Source: Ornithinimicrobium cryptoxanthini (GTDB lineage Bacteria; Actinomycetota; Actinomycetes; Actinomycetales; Dermatophilaceae). Taken from it: a DNA stretch of 64,000 nucleotides. The DNA is taken from NCBI RefSeq assembly GCF_023923205.1, contig NZ_CP099490.1:992001-1056000 (forward strand). The letters are read 5' to 3'. This document shows positions 8,416 to 16,389 of the stretch, piece after piece (position 1 is the stretch's first letter; the number at the start of each line of letters is the position of its first letter). Position numbers and translations under genes: made by a program. Below the pieces are notes generated by a model that saw only the letters and a program-made list of their open reading frames with translations, searched no databases and had not been told where the DNA came from.

Positions 8416-9432
8416 TCACTCGTCGAAGTCGGCCCGCAGCAGTGTCGCCATTCGCGCAAACTCGGGGTCGTCGGTCATCTCAGCCAGGATCTCGAGCTGG
8501 GCGACGACTCCCCGGTGGTAGTTCGGCGGGTTCCACCGGGTGTGGGCACAGTAGTCCGTGGCGCAGTAGAGCGAGGACTGGCCCGGGACGCGGAAGGAGT
8601 CAAAGGACTCGCGGATCGTGCTCGCGCCGGCGTCGAACAGCTCGACCGCCGCGGAGTCGGCGAAGGCGACGGCGTAGTCATAGAGCCCGAAGACCGCATA
8701 GAGGTGGCCGTTGACCACGTGCGTGGGCGGGATGTCGTCGTCGACATACTCCTCGAACCAGAGACATCCGTTGGCGGCCGCGAGCCGGAAGTGCGGTTCG
8801 CCGAGCGCGTGGTCACCCGCGAAGGAGGCGAAGGTCGCCTGCGCCGCCTGTGCCCAGCGCGCCTGGCCGGTCTCCTCGTGCAGCCGCACCAGCAGCGACA
8901 GCACCTGCCCCTGGGCCATGCCCGAGAACCACGGCGGTGACATGGTCAGTGCGTCGTCGCGGTGCAGGCGGTGCTCGAAGCGGTAGCCGAACCACATCGC
9001 GCCCGACTCATCCGCGGACGCACCGGCGAGGAGAGCCTCCGCGTTGACGACCGCGCGGTCCAGGTGGGCCCTGTCGCCGGTCACCCGGTAGGACTCCAGC
9101 TGGTCCAGCGCATACATCGCCAATCCCACTGGGTGAAAGACCCCGTCGGGCTGCCCCTCCCACGGTTGGACCCGCACCCCGGAGTCGTCGATCGTATGCC
9201 GTGGGTCGTCGAGGGCGAGCACGGTCCGGGCCGTGCGGGCATAGGGGAGGGCGTCGACCGGGTGTGGGACGTAGCCGCTGGTCTCGTATGCGGCGCCGGG
9301 TGCGGGGCTGCAGGTGGTCTCCACGAAGTGCAGCGGGGGAGCCTGATAGCCGATCGCGGCTGTCGCCAGAGCCACCACGGCCACGGCCGATGCGACGCCC
9401 GCGCGCACCGACCGTGGGCGGCCGACTCTCAC
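8416..9432 (-). CDS. Exported D-glucuronyl C5-epimerase C-terminal-like protein
   Basis: A 338-residue protein with an N-terminal signal or anchor (RAGVASAVAVVALATAAIGY). The body matches the alpha/alpha-barrel C-terminal domain of heparan sulfate D-glucuronyl C5-epimerases. Recognisable parts are HPVGLAMYALDQLESYRVTG, WFSGMAQGQVLSLLVRLHEE and the C-terminal TRWNPPNYHRGVVAQLEIL. In bacteria such domains act on surface polysaccharides, so a role in envelope or capsule glycan modification is plausible but inferred. The GTG start overlaps the stop of the DUF58 gene by four bases, placing it in the MoxR operon, where it is not a usual member. Confidence 0.75.
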   Translation of the reverse strand: MRVGRPRSVRAGVASAVAVVALATAAIGYQAPPLHFVETTCSPAPGAAYETSGYVPHPVDALPYARTARTVLALDDPRHTIDDSGVRVQPWEGQPDGVFHPVGLAMYALDQLESYRVTGDRAHLDRAVVNAEALLAGASADESGAMWFGYRFEHRLHRDDALTMSPPWFSGMAQGQVLSLLVRLHEETGQARWAQAAQATFASFAGDHALGEPHFRLAAANGCLWFEEYVDDDIPPTHVVNGHLYAVFGLYDYAVAFADSAAVELFDAGASTIRESFDSFRVPGQSSLYCATDYCAHTRWNPPNYHRGVVAQLEILAEMTDDPEFARMATLLRADFDE

Positions 9433-10724
9433 AGCAGACCCTGGGCCTTCAGCGCCAGGTAGTGGTCGGCCAGCCGCGGCGGGAGCTCTTCGGGGTCGGC
9501 GTCGATGACGTGCACCCCCATCCGCTCCAGCGCGTCCGCGGTGCGCTGCCGCAGGGAGCCGGTCCGCTCGGCCGCGGCCGCGTCATACACCGCCTTCAGG
9601 TCGGACAGGTTGCTCCGCATCCGGCCCAGCTCCGGGTCGGCGACCGAGGCCACGACCACGCGGTGGTGAGCGGTCAGGGCCGGCAGCACCGGGATCAGCC
9701 CCTCCTCGATCGCGGCCGGCTCCAGCGCGGTCAGCAGCACGACGAGGGCCCGGCGACGGGTCAGCCCGGTCACCTTCCCCGCGAGCATCGTCCAGTCCGC
9801 CTCCACCAGCACCGGCTCGATCGGAGCCATCGCGGTGACCAGCTGGTGCAGCAGCGCCCGGCGGTCGGTGTTGGGGGTGACCCGTCCGCGGACCCTCCTG
9901 TCACCGGCGATCAGGTCGATCCGGTCGCCGGCGCGCGAGGCCAGCGCGGCGAGCAGCAGCGAGGCATCCATCGCCGCGTCGAGCCTGGGCTGGTCGTCGA
10001 TCCGGGCGGCGCTGGTGCGTGAGGTGTCCAGCACCAGGATGACCCGCCGGTCGCGCTCGGGCTGCCAGGTCCGCACCACGACGTGCTGGCGCCGCGCGGT
10101 CGCCCGCCAGTCGATCGAGCGGACATCGTCGCCCTCGACATAGTCGCGCAGCGAGTCGAACTCCGTGCCCTGCCCGCGGGTGCGCACCGCGGAGCGCCCG
10201 TCGAGCTGGCGCAGCTGGGCCAGCCGGCTCGGCAGGTGCCGTCGGGAGTGGAAGGGCGGCAGGGCGCGCACCGACCCTGGCACCCGACGCGACTCCTGGC
10301 GCGCCGCGACCCCCAACGGCCCCCAGACCCGCAGCGTCACCCGGTCAGCGGGGCGGTCACCGCGCCGGGTCGGCAGCAGGTCGGTCACATAGCGCCGTCG
10401 CTCACCGCCGGGGACGTCGAGGGTATGCCGTTCGCCGGAGGTGCCGGCCGACGGCACCCAGGCGTCGCGCAGACTGCCCCGCATCGCTCGCCCGGTCGGG
10501 TTGGTCACCGTCAGGGTCGTGCGGGAGGGCTCACCCAGGCGCACCTGCTCCTGACCCGAGCGGTCAACGGTCAGCTTCTTGGGGGAGGGGGCCAGCAGCA
10601 GGTCGACCGCGATGACCACCAGGCACAGCAACAGCCACCAGCGGACCGTCGACATCGACGGCCACTGCAGCACCGGCGCCAGGCCCACCAGGACCAGGGC
10701 GACGGCTCGCCAGCCCAGCGTCAT
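9429..10724 (-). CDS. DUF58 domain membrane-anchored protein
   Basis: A 431-residue protein with two N-terminal membrane spans (residues about 6-22 and 28-45) and a cytoplasmic part carrying the DUF58 signature: REYVEGDD-type DYVEGDDVRSIDWRATAR, then a von Willebrand A-like segment beginning VILVLDTSRTSAAR and ending in LVVLLTALEP. DUF58 proteins are paired with MoxR AAA ATPases, and the MoxR gene lies 61 bp upstream in the same direction. It probably acts as the scaffold or substrate of that ATPase in an envelope-linked process; the precise job is unknown. Confidence 0.92.
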   Translation of the reverse strand: MTLGWRAVALVLVGLAPVLQWPSMSTVRWWLLLCLVVIAVDLLLAPSPKKLTVDRSGQEQVRLGEPSRTTLTVTNPTGRAMRGSLRDAWVPSAGTSGERHTLDVPGGERRRYVTDLLPTRRGDRPADRVTLRVWGPLGVAARQESRRVPGSVRALPPFHSRRHLPSRLAQLRQLDGRSAVRTRGQGTEFDSLRDYVEGDDVRSIDWRATARRQHVVVRTWQPERDRRVILVLDTSRTSAARIDDQPRLDAAMDASLLLAALASRAGDRIDLIAGDRRVRGRVTPNTDRRALLHQLVTAMAPIEPVLVEADWTMLAGKVTGLTRRRALVVLLTALEPAAIEEGLIPVLPALTAHHRVVVASVADPELGRMRSNLSDLKAVYDAAAAERTGSLRQRTADALERMGVHVIDADPEELPPRLADHYLALKAQGLL

Positions 10725-10785
10725 ACGACCTCCTGCCCGCAGTGGGTGCCCCAGATGGAGCGGCTTCGCGGATGCACGGTCAGCC

Positions 10786-11775
10786 TCAGCGGGGGACCGG
10801 GACGGAGTTCAGCGCGCTGTCCAGCACCGAGGACACGGACACGCCCTCGAGCTCGGCCTCGGGCCGCAGCGCGAGCCGGTGCCCGAGGGTGGAGTGCGCC
10901 AGTGCCTTGACGTCGTCGGGCGTGACGAACGAGCGCCCGTTGAGCCAGGCCCAGGCGCGGCTGGTGCTCATCAGCGCGGTCGCGCCGCGAGGGCTCACGC
11001 CCAGCTGCAGCGACGGCGACTGGCGGGTGGCCCGGGCGATGTCCACGATGTAGGCCACCACCTCCGGCGCCACCTGGACCTGACGCATCGCGGCGGAGCC
11101 GGCGCGCAGGTCGGGCGGCCCGGCCACCGCCCGCACCCCGGCGCCGGCCAGGTCCTGCGGGTTGAAGCCGGCGGCGTGGCGCTGGAGGACCTGCATCTCG
11201 TCCTGGCGCGGCGGGATGGGCAGCACGACCTTGAGCAGGAAGCGGTCGAGCTGGGCCTCGGGGAGGGGATAGGTGCCTTCATACTCGACGGGGTTCTGGG
11301 TCGCGGCCACCAGGAACGGGTCGGGCAGGGGGCGGGGCGTGCCGTCGACGGTGACCTGGCGCTCCTCCATCGCCTCCAGCAGCGAGGACTGGGTCTTCGG
11401 GGGCGTGCGGTTGATCTCGTCGGCCAACAGCAGGTTGGTAAAGACCGGGCCGGGGCGGAACTCGAAGTCGCTGGTGCTCGAGTCATAGACCAGCGAGCCG
11501 GTCACGTCACCGGGCATCAGGTCGGGCGTGAACTGCACGCGCTTGGTGTCCACGTCCAGGGCCGCCGCCACGGTGCGGACCATGAGCGTCTTGGCGACCC
11601 CGGGCACGCCCTCGAGCAGGATGTGCCCGCGCGCCAGCAGCGCCACGATCATCCCGGTGACCGCCTGGTCCTGGCCGACCAGGGCCTTGCCGACCTCGGT
11701 GCGGACCCGGTGCAGCGCCTCGCGGGCCTGCTCCGGGCTGCGGGACTCGTGCTCCTGCTCAGGGTGTGTCGTCAT
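10786..11775 (-). CDS. MoxR family AAA+ ATPase
   Basis: A 329-residue ATPase with Walker A GVPGVAKT at residues 56-63, Walker B LLLADEINR, sensor 1 around VAATQNPVEYEGTYPLPEAQ, the arginine finger in LDRFLLKV, and the MoxR lid domain at the C-terminus (SPRGATALMSTSRAWA). MoxR proteins act as chaperone-like ATPases with von Willebrand A partners, here the adjacent DUF58 protein. The ATG overlaps the TGA of the DUF4350 gene by four bases. Order and content match the Rv3692 (moxR2) region of M. tuberculosis. Confidence 0.95.
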   Translation of the reverse strand: MTTHPEQEHESRSPEQAREALHRVRTEVGKALVGQDQAVTGMIVALLARGHILLEGVPGVAKTLMVRTVAAALDVDTKRVQFTPDLMPGDVTGSLVYDSSTSDFEFRPGPVFTNLLLADEINRTPPKTQSSLLEAMEERQVTVDGTPRPLPDPFLVAATQNPVEYEGTYPLPEAQLDRFLLKVVLPIPPRQDEMQVLQRHAAGFNPQDLAGAGVRAVAGPPDLRAGSAAMRQVQVAPEVVAYIVDIARATRQSPSLQLGVSPRGATALMSTSRAWAWLNGRSFVTPDDVKALAHSTLGHRLALRPEAELEGVSVSSVLDSALNSVPVPR

Positions 11776-12944
11776 CCGATCATGCCTTCCTCGAGGGACC
11801 GCACCTCACGGGCGATCCGGACCAGTGTCTCGTCGTCGGGTGCGCTGGCATCGACCAGCATCCGGTGCAGCTCGTCGGTATGCCGTCCGGTCGCCTCGGC
11901 GAGCGCGCGCACGAGCTGCTCGGGCGGGGCGTGCTGGCTGAGCCCGACCCGGGAGGCCAGCCGCCGGCGGGCGGCGAGCTGCAGCGAGGCCAGGGAGCGG
12001 TCGCGGTCGGCGGCGCGGTGATACATCCGGCTGCGGCTCTGCGTCGTCTCCACCGAGCGGATCACCGCTGGGAGCGGCTCGGTCACCACCGGGCCGAGCC
12101 TGCGGCCGCGCCAGATCATCGTGGCGCCCAGGGCCAGGACCAGCACCATCACGGAGGGCAGGAACGCGTCGGGCAGCACGTCGATGAGCGACTGCGGGGG
12201 AGTGTCCCCGGCGTCGGCGATGGACGGGACATACCAGACCAGCTGCTCGTGAGCGCCCAGCAGCCGCAGTCCGGCGGCGGCGTTCGCGTCGTCGGTGATG
12301 TGCTGGTTGGTCAGTGAGCTCGCGATGCCCGCGACGACCGTGTCCGGGTGAGCGCTGCTGCTGCTCGCCGGCAGCTCGATGAGGAAGCCGGCCCGCGCAC
12401 CCCCGGCGTTGAAACCGGGTGTCGGCGGGAAGCATGGCTGCGCCGAGCCGGCGTCGCCGGTCACCTCGACCAGCCGGTTGCCCGCGCTGATCTCGTCACC
12501 CTCGCGCCAGTGCAGCAGCGTCGCCTCGCAGGCTGGTGTGGCGGCGCCGGTCTGCGCGCGGGTGCCCCCTTCCACCGGGAGCCCGAGCGCCTCCTCGGTG
12601 TTGGACTCCGGGGTGAGGACGACGAGCCGACCGGCGCTCGCGGCATACTCCATGACCTGCGCGCCGGCGTCCGGGCCGAGCAGGGCGGTGCCCGCGACCA
12701 GGACCGTCGTGTCAGGGGTGAGCGGTGCGCGCAGCAGGGCCGGCAGGCCACGGGCCACGGTGACCTCCACGCCCTCCTGCTCGAGCACGCGGGCCAGGGC
12801 CTGCATGCCGTTGTCCTCGGGGTTGTCCGGGTCGAAGGGGAGCTGGTTGGCCGTGCGCATCCCGTTGAGGGCGGCTGCGCCGATGGCGATGACCAGCACG
12901 AGCAGCGCCCAGAGCGCCAGCTTGCGGGCCGTGGCGGCGGTCAT
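11772..12944 (-). CDS. DUF4350 domain membrane protein
   Basis: A 390-residue protein with an N-terminal span (LALWALLVLVIAIGAAALNG), an extracytoplasmic DUF4350 domain (DNPEDNGMQALARVLEQEGV, TTVLVAGTALLGPDAGAQVM, RLVVLTPESN), a second span near residue 280 (FLPSVMVLVLALGATMIW) and an arginine-rich cytoplasmic tail. DUF4350 has a glutamine amidotransferase-like fold, but no catalytic triad can be pointed to here. Starts and stops overlap the flanking genes by four bases on both sides, so it is translated as part of one polycistron with MoxR. Confidence 0.88.
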   Translation of the reverse strand: MTAATARKLALWALLVLVIAIGAAALNGMRTANQLPFDPDNPEDNGMQALARVLEQEGVEVTVARGLPALLRAPLTPDTTVLVAGTALLGPDAGAQVMEYAASAGRLVVLTPESNTEEALGLPVEGGTRAQTGAATPACEATLLHWREGDEISAGNRLVEVTGDAGSAQPCFPPTPGFNAGGARAGFLIELPASSSSAHPDTVVAGIASSLTNQHITDDANAAAGLRLLGAHEQLVWYVPSIADAGDTPPQSLIDVLPDAFLPSVMVLVLALGATMIWRGRRLGPVVTEPLPAVIRSVETTQSRSRMYHRAADRDRSLASLQLAARRRLASRVGLSQHAPPEQLVRALAEATGRHTDELHRMLVDASAPDDETLVRIAREVRSLEEGMIG

Positions 12945-13552
12945 CGCAGCGCCAACCGGGCTGGGCGGGCGGCGGCCAGGACGCGGTCGAGCTCGCGCAC
13001 TCGCTCGGCCTCCTGCCGGGAGGCGCGCTGATCGCCATAACAGACACCGTCGAAGTCATTGGCCGCGCCCAGCAGCGCCTCGGCGTGGTCGGGGAAGGGC
13101 ACCCGCAGCCCGAGTGCGATCTCGTGGGCCGTGGTGCCGGGCAGCTCGTCGAGCAGGGCACGCTCGTCGGTGGCCGCGGCGATGGCGCGATAGGAGTCGA
13201 GCAGCACGTCGTCCCAGCGGCCCTCCCGGGCGGCGGCGGCGGCGCGGGCGCGGTAGTCACGGGCGCTGAGCCCGACCTCGGCCAGGACCGGGCCGCTGCG
13301 GTCGGTGAGCTGCCGAGAACGGCGTGAGCCGCGCACCGCGAAGACGACGGCAACCGCCACCAGAGCGAGGATGACGCCCAGCAGCAGCATGGACAGGCCG
13401 TTGGAACCGGGCATGATCTGGATCAGGTCGCCGAGGCGCTCCAGCAGCCAGTTCAGACCCTTCTGGAGCAGGGACTCCGGCCGGTTGTAGTCCGGCTTGA
13501 CGAGCTCGCGCTGCAGCAGCTCCCGGGCCTCGTCCCGGTCAGGATCCAGCAC
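12941..13552 (-). CDS. DUF4129 domain membrane protein
   Basis: A 203-residue protein: a soluble N-terminal segment (ELVKPDYNRPESLLQKGLNW), one membrane span (LSMLLLGVILALVAVAVVFA) and a cytoplasmic DUF4129 domain containing ARDYRARAAAAAREGRWDD, the LLDSYRAIAAATDERALLDE helix and ARP-type ending. The GTG at 13552 lies one base after the stop of the upstream gene. An alternative longer frame extends into that gene and is not preferred. DUF4129 proteins are standard partners of MoxR/DUF58/DUF4350 clusters and may relate to transglutaminase-like envelope factors. Confidence 0.87.
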   Translation of the reverse strand: MLDPDRDEARELLQRELVKPDYNRPESLLQKGLNWLLERLGDLIQIMPGSNGLSMLLLGVILALVAVAVVFAVRGSRRSRQLTDRSGPVLAEVGLSARDYRARAAAAAREGRWDDVLLDSYRAIAAATDERALLDELPGTTAHEIALGLRVPFPDHAEALLGAANDFDGVCYGDQRASRQEAERVRELDRVLAAARPARLALR

Positions 13553-13553
13553 G

Positions 13554-15056
13554 TCATCCCCGTCGGGCCGCGGCGCGCTCCTGCGCGGCACGGAGCAGGG
13601 ACACGTCCAGGCCCTCACGGCGCATCCGCTGGTCGAGATAGAGCAGGGCCGTCACCCCTGCCGTGAAGGGTGTGGTGACGGCGCCGACGATGAAGGAGAG
13701 CAGGTGGTCGGTGACGACCTGCGCCGTGAACTGACCGTCCAGGTTGCCGGTGACCAGGTCGATCAGGGCACCGGCGAGCAGGCCCAGCAGGCCGCCGATC
13801 AGCGCGGCGAACAGTGCGGTGACGAGACCGGCCAGCAGGGTGATGCCGAGCACCCGCCAGGCCTGCCCGCCCCGGGTCAGACCCCAGGAGCGCTTCAGGC
13901 CCTGGAGCGGGCCGGCCTTCTCCAGCACCACCGCGGCCGGCGCGAGCGAGAGGCGGGCAAAGAGCCACAGCATCAGCGGGATGAACCCCAGCATCAGCGG
14001 GATCAGCACGAGCAGACCGACCGGGCCCAGCGCGAGGGCAGCCAGGGCACCGACCAGGATCACGACCAGCGCCGTCCCGAAGACCGCGAGGAAGGACAGG
14101 ATCGACACGCCGATCAGGGCCGGGATGCGCCTCTTGACGGCGTCCCAGGTCCCGGTGATCCCGACGCGGTCGCCCAGCGCAGCCTCGCTGACGACATAGA
14201 TGACGAAGCCGCTCAGGACCACGGTGGCCAGGGCGTTGATCATGGTCGGCAGCAGGCTCGCGACGGCGATCGCGTCGATGGTGTTGAGCTCGGGGAAGAT
14301 CCGCGGCACCGCCAGGGACAGTCCGATCGAGGGCAGCAGGAGCACGCCCAGGACCAGCACGGCCATGCCGATCGTGGCCTCCGGGTTGCGCCGCATGGTC
14401 TTCAGCGAGCCCTCGAACGTGTCGCCGAGGGTCAGCGGACGCAGCGGGATGACGCCGGGCTGGTGCATCCGCACCAGGTCCTCCGGCGGCAGGTTCTGCC
14501 ACTGGGTCGGCGGCTGGCCATAGCCCTGTTGTCCGTAGGGCGGGGGTTGCTGGCCGTAGCCCTGCTGGCCGTAGGGCGGGGGTAGCTGGCCGTAGCCCTG
14601 CTGGCCGTAGGGCGGGGGTTGCTGGCCGTAGCCCTGCTGGCCGTAGGGCGGGGGTTGCTGGCCGTAGCCCTGCTGGCCGTAGGGCGGGGGTTGCTGGCCG
14701 TAACCTTGTTGTCCGTAGGGCGGGGGTTGCTGGCCGTAACCTTGTTGTCCGTAGGGCGGGGGTTGCTGGCCGTAGCCCTGTTGTCCGTAGGGAGGCTGCT
14801 GACCATAACCCTGCTGGCCGTAGGGAGGCTGCTGACCATCACCTGGCTGCCCATAGCCCTGCTGCTGCCCGGGGGCCTGGCCCTGGTCGCCGGGGCCTGC
14901 GGCATACGGCGGCTGTCCGTAGCCGCCCTGCGGATCGCCCCACGCGATGGCTTGAGTCGACCCGGCGGGCGGAATCGCCTGGGTGGAGTCGACGTCCGGG
15001 CTGCCCGCGTCGTCACTGGGCGCCGACCACTGCTCCTCGTCAGGATGCTGCCCCAC
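13554..15056 (-). CDS. Multi-pass membrane protein with a Gln/Tyr/Gly/Pro-rich repeat N-terminus
   Basis: A 500-residue protein of two parts. Residues 1 to about 190 are low complexity and disordered, including nine tandem copies of a [16 protein letters not shown] unit. The rest is a membrane domain with about six spans, including [38 protein letters not shown] and the [20 protein letters not shown] region, resembling the membrane domain of glycerophosphodiesterase-like proteins found at the head of MoxR clusters. The GTG start at 15056 is supported by an AGGAGG sequence nine bases upstream. It is the first gene of the cluster and overlaps the end of the uridine kinase-like gene by 17 bp. 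Confidence 0.85.
   Translation of the reverse strand: MGQHPDEEQWSAPSDDAGSPDVDSTQAIPPAGSTQAIAWGDPQGGYGQPPYAAGPGDQGQAPGQQQGYGQPGDGQQPPYGQQGYGQQPPYGQQGYGQQPPPYGQQGYGQQPPPYGQQGYGQQPPPYGQQGYGQQPPPYGQQGYGQQPPPYGQQGYGQLPPPYGQQGYGQQPPPYGQQGYGQPPTQWQNLPPEDLVRMHQPGVIPLRPLTLGDTFEGSLKTMRRNPEATIGMAVLVLGVLLLPSIGLSLAVPRIFPELNTIDAIAVASLLPTMINALATVVLSGFVIYVVSEAALGDRVGITGTWDAVKRRIPALIGVSILSFLAVFGTALVVILVGALAALALGPVGLLVLIPLMLGFIPLMLWLFARLSLAPAAVVLEKAGPLQGLKRSWGLTRGGQAWRVLGITLLAGLVTALFAALIGGLLGLLAGALIDLVTGNLDGQFTAQVVTDHLLSFIVGAVTTPFTAGVTALLYLDQRMRREGLDVSLLRAAQERAAARRG
14514..14831 (-). repeat. In-frame tandem repeat, nine units of 33 or 36 bp
   Basis: The array encodes nine copies of PP(P)YGQQGYGQ(Q/L): two of 11 residues at the N-terminal end and seven of 12. 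The 318 bp are exactly two units of 33 plus seven of 36. Adjacent units differ mainly at synonymous third positions, for example tagccctgctgg versus taaccttgttgt, which points to successive unit duplication. Length variation between strains is expected. Confidence 0.95.
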
Positions 15057-15696
15057 GTCGATGCCCCTCCTGCTCAAAGTGTGTGACCAGATCGGGGATC
15101 CGGGCCTCTGCCTCACGGGCGGTCATCGGCTCGGCCCCGAGAGCCTGTTGAGCCCTGACGATACCTGGCTCGAGCCGGCGCAGCGCCAGGCCACGCCTGA
15201 CCAGCGTGAGGGGTGGTTTGCGGCGCTCGGCCAGGTCGCGCACGAGGCGGCGGGCGAACGTCTTCCAGGGGCGGTTGCGGATGCACCAGGCCGCTGCCAG
15301 CAGGCCCCGGTCGGTCAGGTCCGAGATCGTGTGCGCCGCAAAGATCCCCTCCGCGACCACGATCGGGCAGCCGCCGCGCTCGAGGCGGTGCGTGCCGGTC
15401 GCCCGAGAGGCGGAGATGTCATAGACCGGCACCTCGACAGCCCCGTCCCTGCAGAGCGTCTCCAGCGCCTCCACGGCGTCGGCGAGGCGCCAGGACCGCA
15501 CGTCGTCCCAGTCGGGGAGGCCGACCTGCGGACTCATCGGCAGGTCGGGGTCGTCCACCTCGCGATAGAAGTCGTCGAGCTGCACCACGGGCCAGCCGTG
15601 GGCCGCGTGCAGGCGGCGGGCCAGCCGTGACTTCCCGGCGCCGCTCGGTCCGGCGAGCACCAGCACCCGGGCAGGGCTGGGGTCGGTGGCGCTCAT
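15040..15696 (-). CDS. Uridine kinase-like P-loop protein
   Basis: A 218-residue nucleoside-kinase-like protein with Walker A GPSGAGKS at residues 16-23, the substrate region [31 protein letters not shown], and [13 protein letters not shown]. These match uridine kinase/phosphoribulokinase-type folds, and the [11 protein letters not shown] segment is the usual core strand. It probably phosphorylates uridine or a related nucleoside, consistent with the nearby nucleoside genes; substrate is inference. A TAGACT element lies eight bases before the ATG. It may be cotranscribed with the membrane protein gene it overlaps. Confidence 0.82.
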   Translation of the reverse strand: MSATDPSPARVLVLAGPSGAGKSRLARRLHAAHGWPVVQLDDFYREVDDPDLPMSPQVGLPDWDDVRSWRLADAVEALETLCRDGAVEVPVYDISASRATGTHRLERGGCPIVVAEGIFAAHTISDLTDRGLLAAAWCIRNRPWKTFARRLVRDLAERRKPPLTLVRRGLALRRLEPGIVRAQQALGAEPMTAREAEARIPDLVTHFEQEGHRRGAAS

Positions 15697-15704
15697 GGGC
15701 GGTC

Positions 15705-15710
15705 AGTCTA
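15705..15710 (-). promoter_or_regulatory. -10 element of the uridine kinase-like gene
   Basis: TAGACT ends eight bases before the ATG at 15696, slightly longer than the usual six in this window. The leader would be only a base or two. Confidence 0.5.
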
Positions 15711-15765
15711 CGTCCCGCTCAACCGGTCCGGACTCGCACCTCGTGGTCCCGTCGGTGACCGACCC

Positions 15766-15771
15766 TAGACT
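15766..15771 (+). promoter_or_regulatory. -10 element of the PH-domain gene
   Basis: TAGACT ends nine bases before the ATG at 15781. Confidence 0.5.
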
Positions 15772-15780
15772 TGGCCCACC

Positions 15781-16371
15781 ATGGCGACCGAGCAGACACA
15801 GACCTATCGCACGATGCCCGCCCGAGTCGTCGGGTGGGTGATCCTGATCGCGCTGGCGGCGCTCGCGGTGCTGATCGGACGCACCGAGGCCAGCCTCGGC
15901 AACAGCCCGCTGACCCCGGCCGGGCTGATGAGCGTGGTCGCCGCCATCGTGTGGGTGGCCCTGCTCCGGCCGTGCGTGCGCATCAGCGACGACCGGATCG
16001 AGATGCGCAACCTGGTGACCGACGTCGTCATCCCGTTCTCCCGGATCAAGGCGGTGCGACACGTGTGGGCTCTCGAGGTGATCGACAACCTGGACGCCAA
16101 GCACAGCTCCTGGGCGATCCCGGTCCGTCGCGATATGCGTCGGCGGTGGAATGTCGACAGCTATGCGGAGGCGACGACCCGAGGCAAGGCCGCCGAGGGC
16201 AACAACGCCGAGGTGCTCGTCGGGCGGGTGGAGCAGGCTGTGCAGCGCTGGCGCCTCGAGGGCGGTCGCTCCGAGCGGGGCCAGGGAGTGCGGCCCACGC
16301 CGGCCTGGGCGGCGATCGTGCCGCTGCTGGTGAGTGCCGGGCTGGCGGCCGCCTCGTTGATGTTTGCCTGA
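15781..16371 (+). CDS. PH domain-containing membrane protein
   Basis: A 196-residue protein with two N-terminal spans (VVGWVILIALAALAVLIG and LMSVVAAIVWVALL), a bacterial PH domain (CVRISDDRIEMRNLVTDVVI, FSRIKAVRH) and a further hydrophobic C-terminus (AIVPLLVSAGLAAASLMFA). Related actinobacterial proteins have the same spans-then-PH layout. The ligand is unknown. The gene stands alone between two leftward genes. Confidence 0.82.
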   Translation: MATEQTQTYRTMPARVVGWVILIALAALAVLIGRTEASLGNSPLTPAGLMSVVAAIVWVALLRPCVRISDDRIEMRNLVTDVVIPFSRIKAVRHVWALEVIDNLDAKHSSWAIPVRRDMRRRWNVDSYAEATTRGKAAEGNNAEVLVGRVEQAVQRWRLEGGRSERGQGVRPTPAWAAIVPLLVSAGLAAASLMFA

Positions 16372-16389
16372 GCCGTCCTGGGCCCTGGG

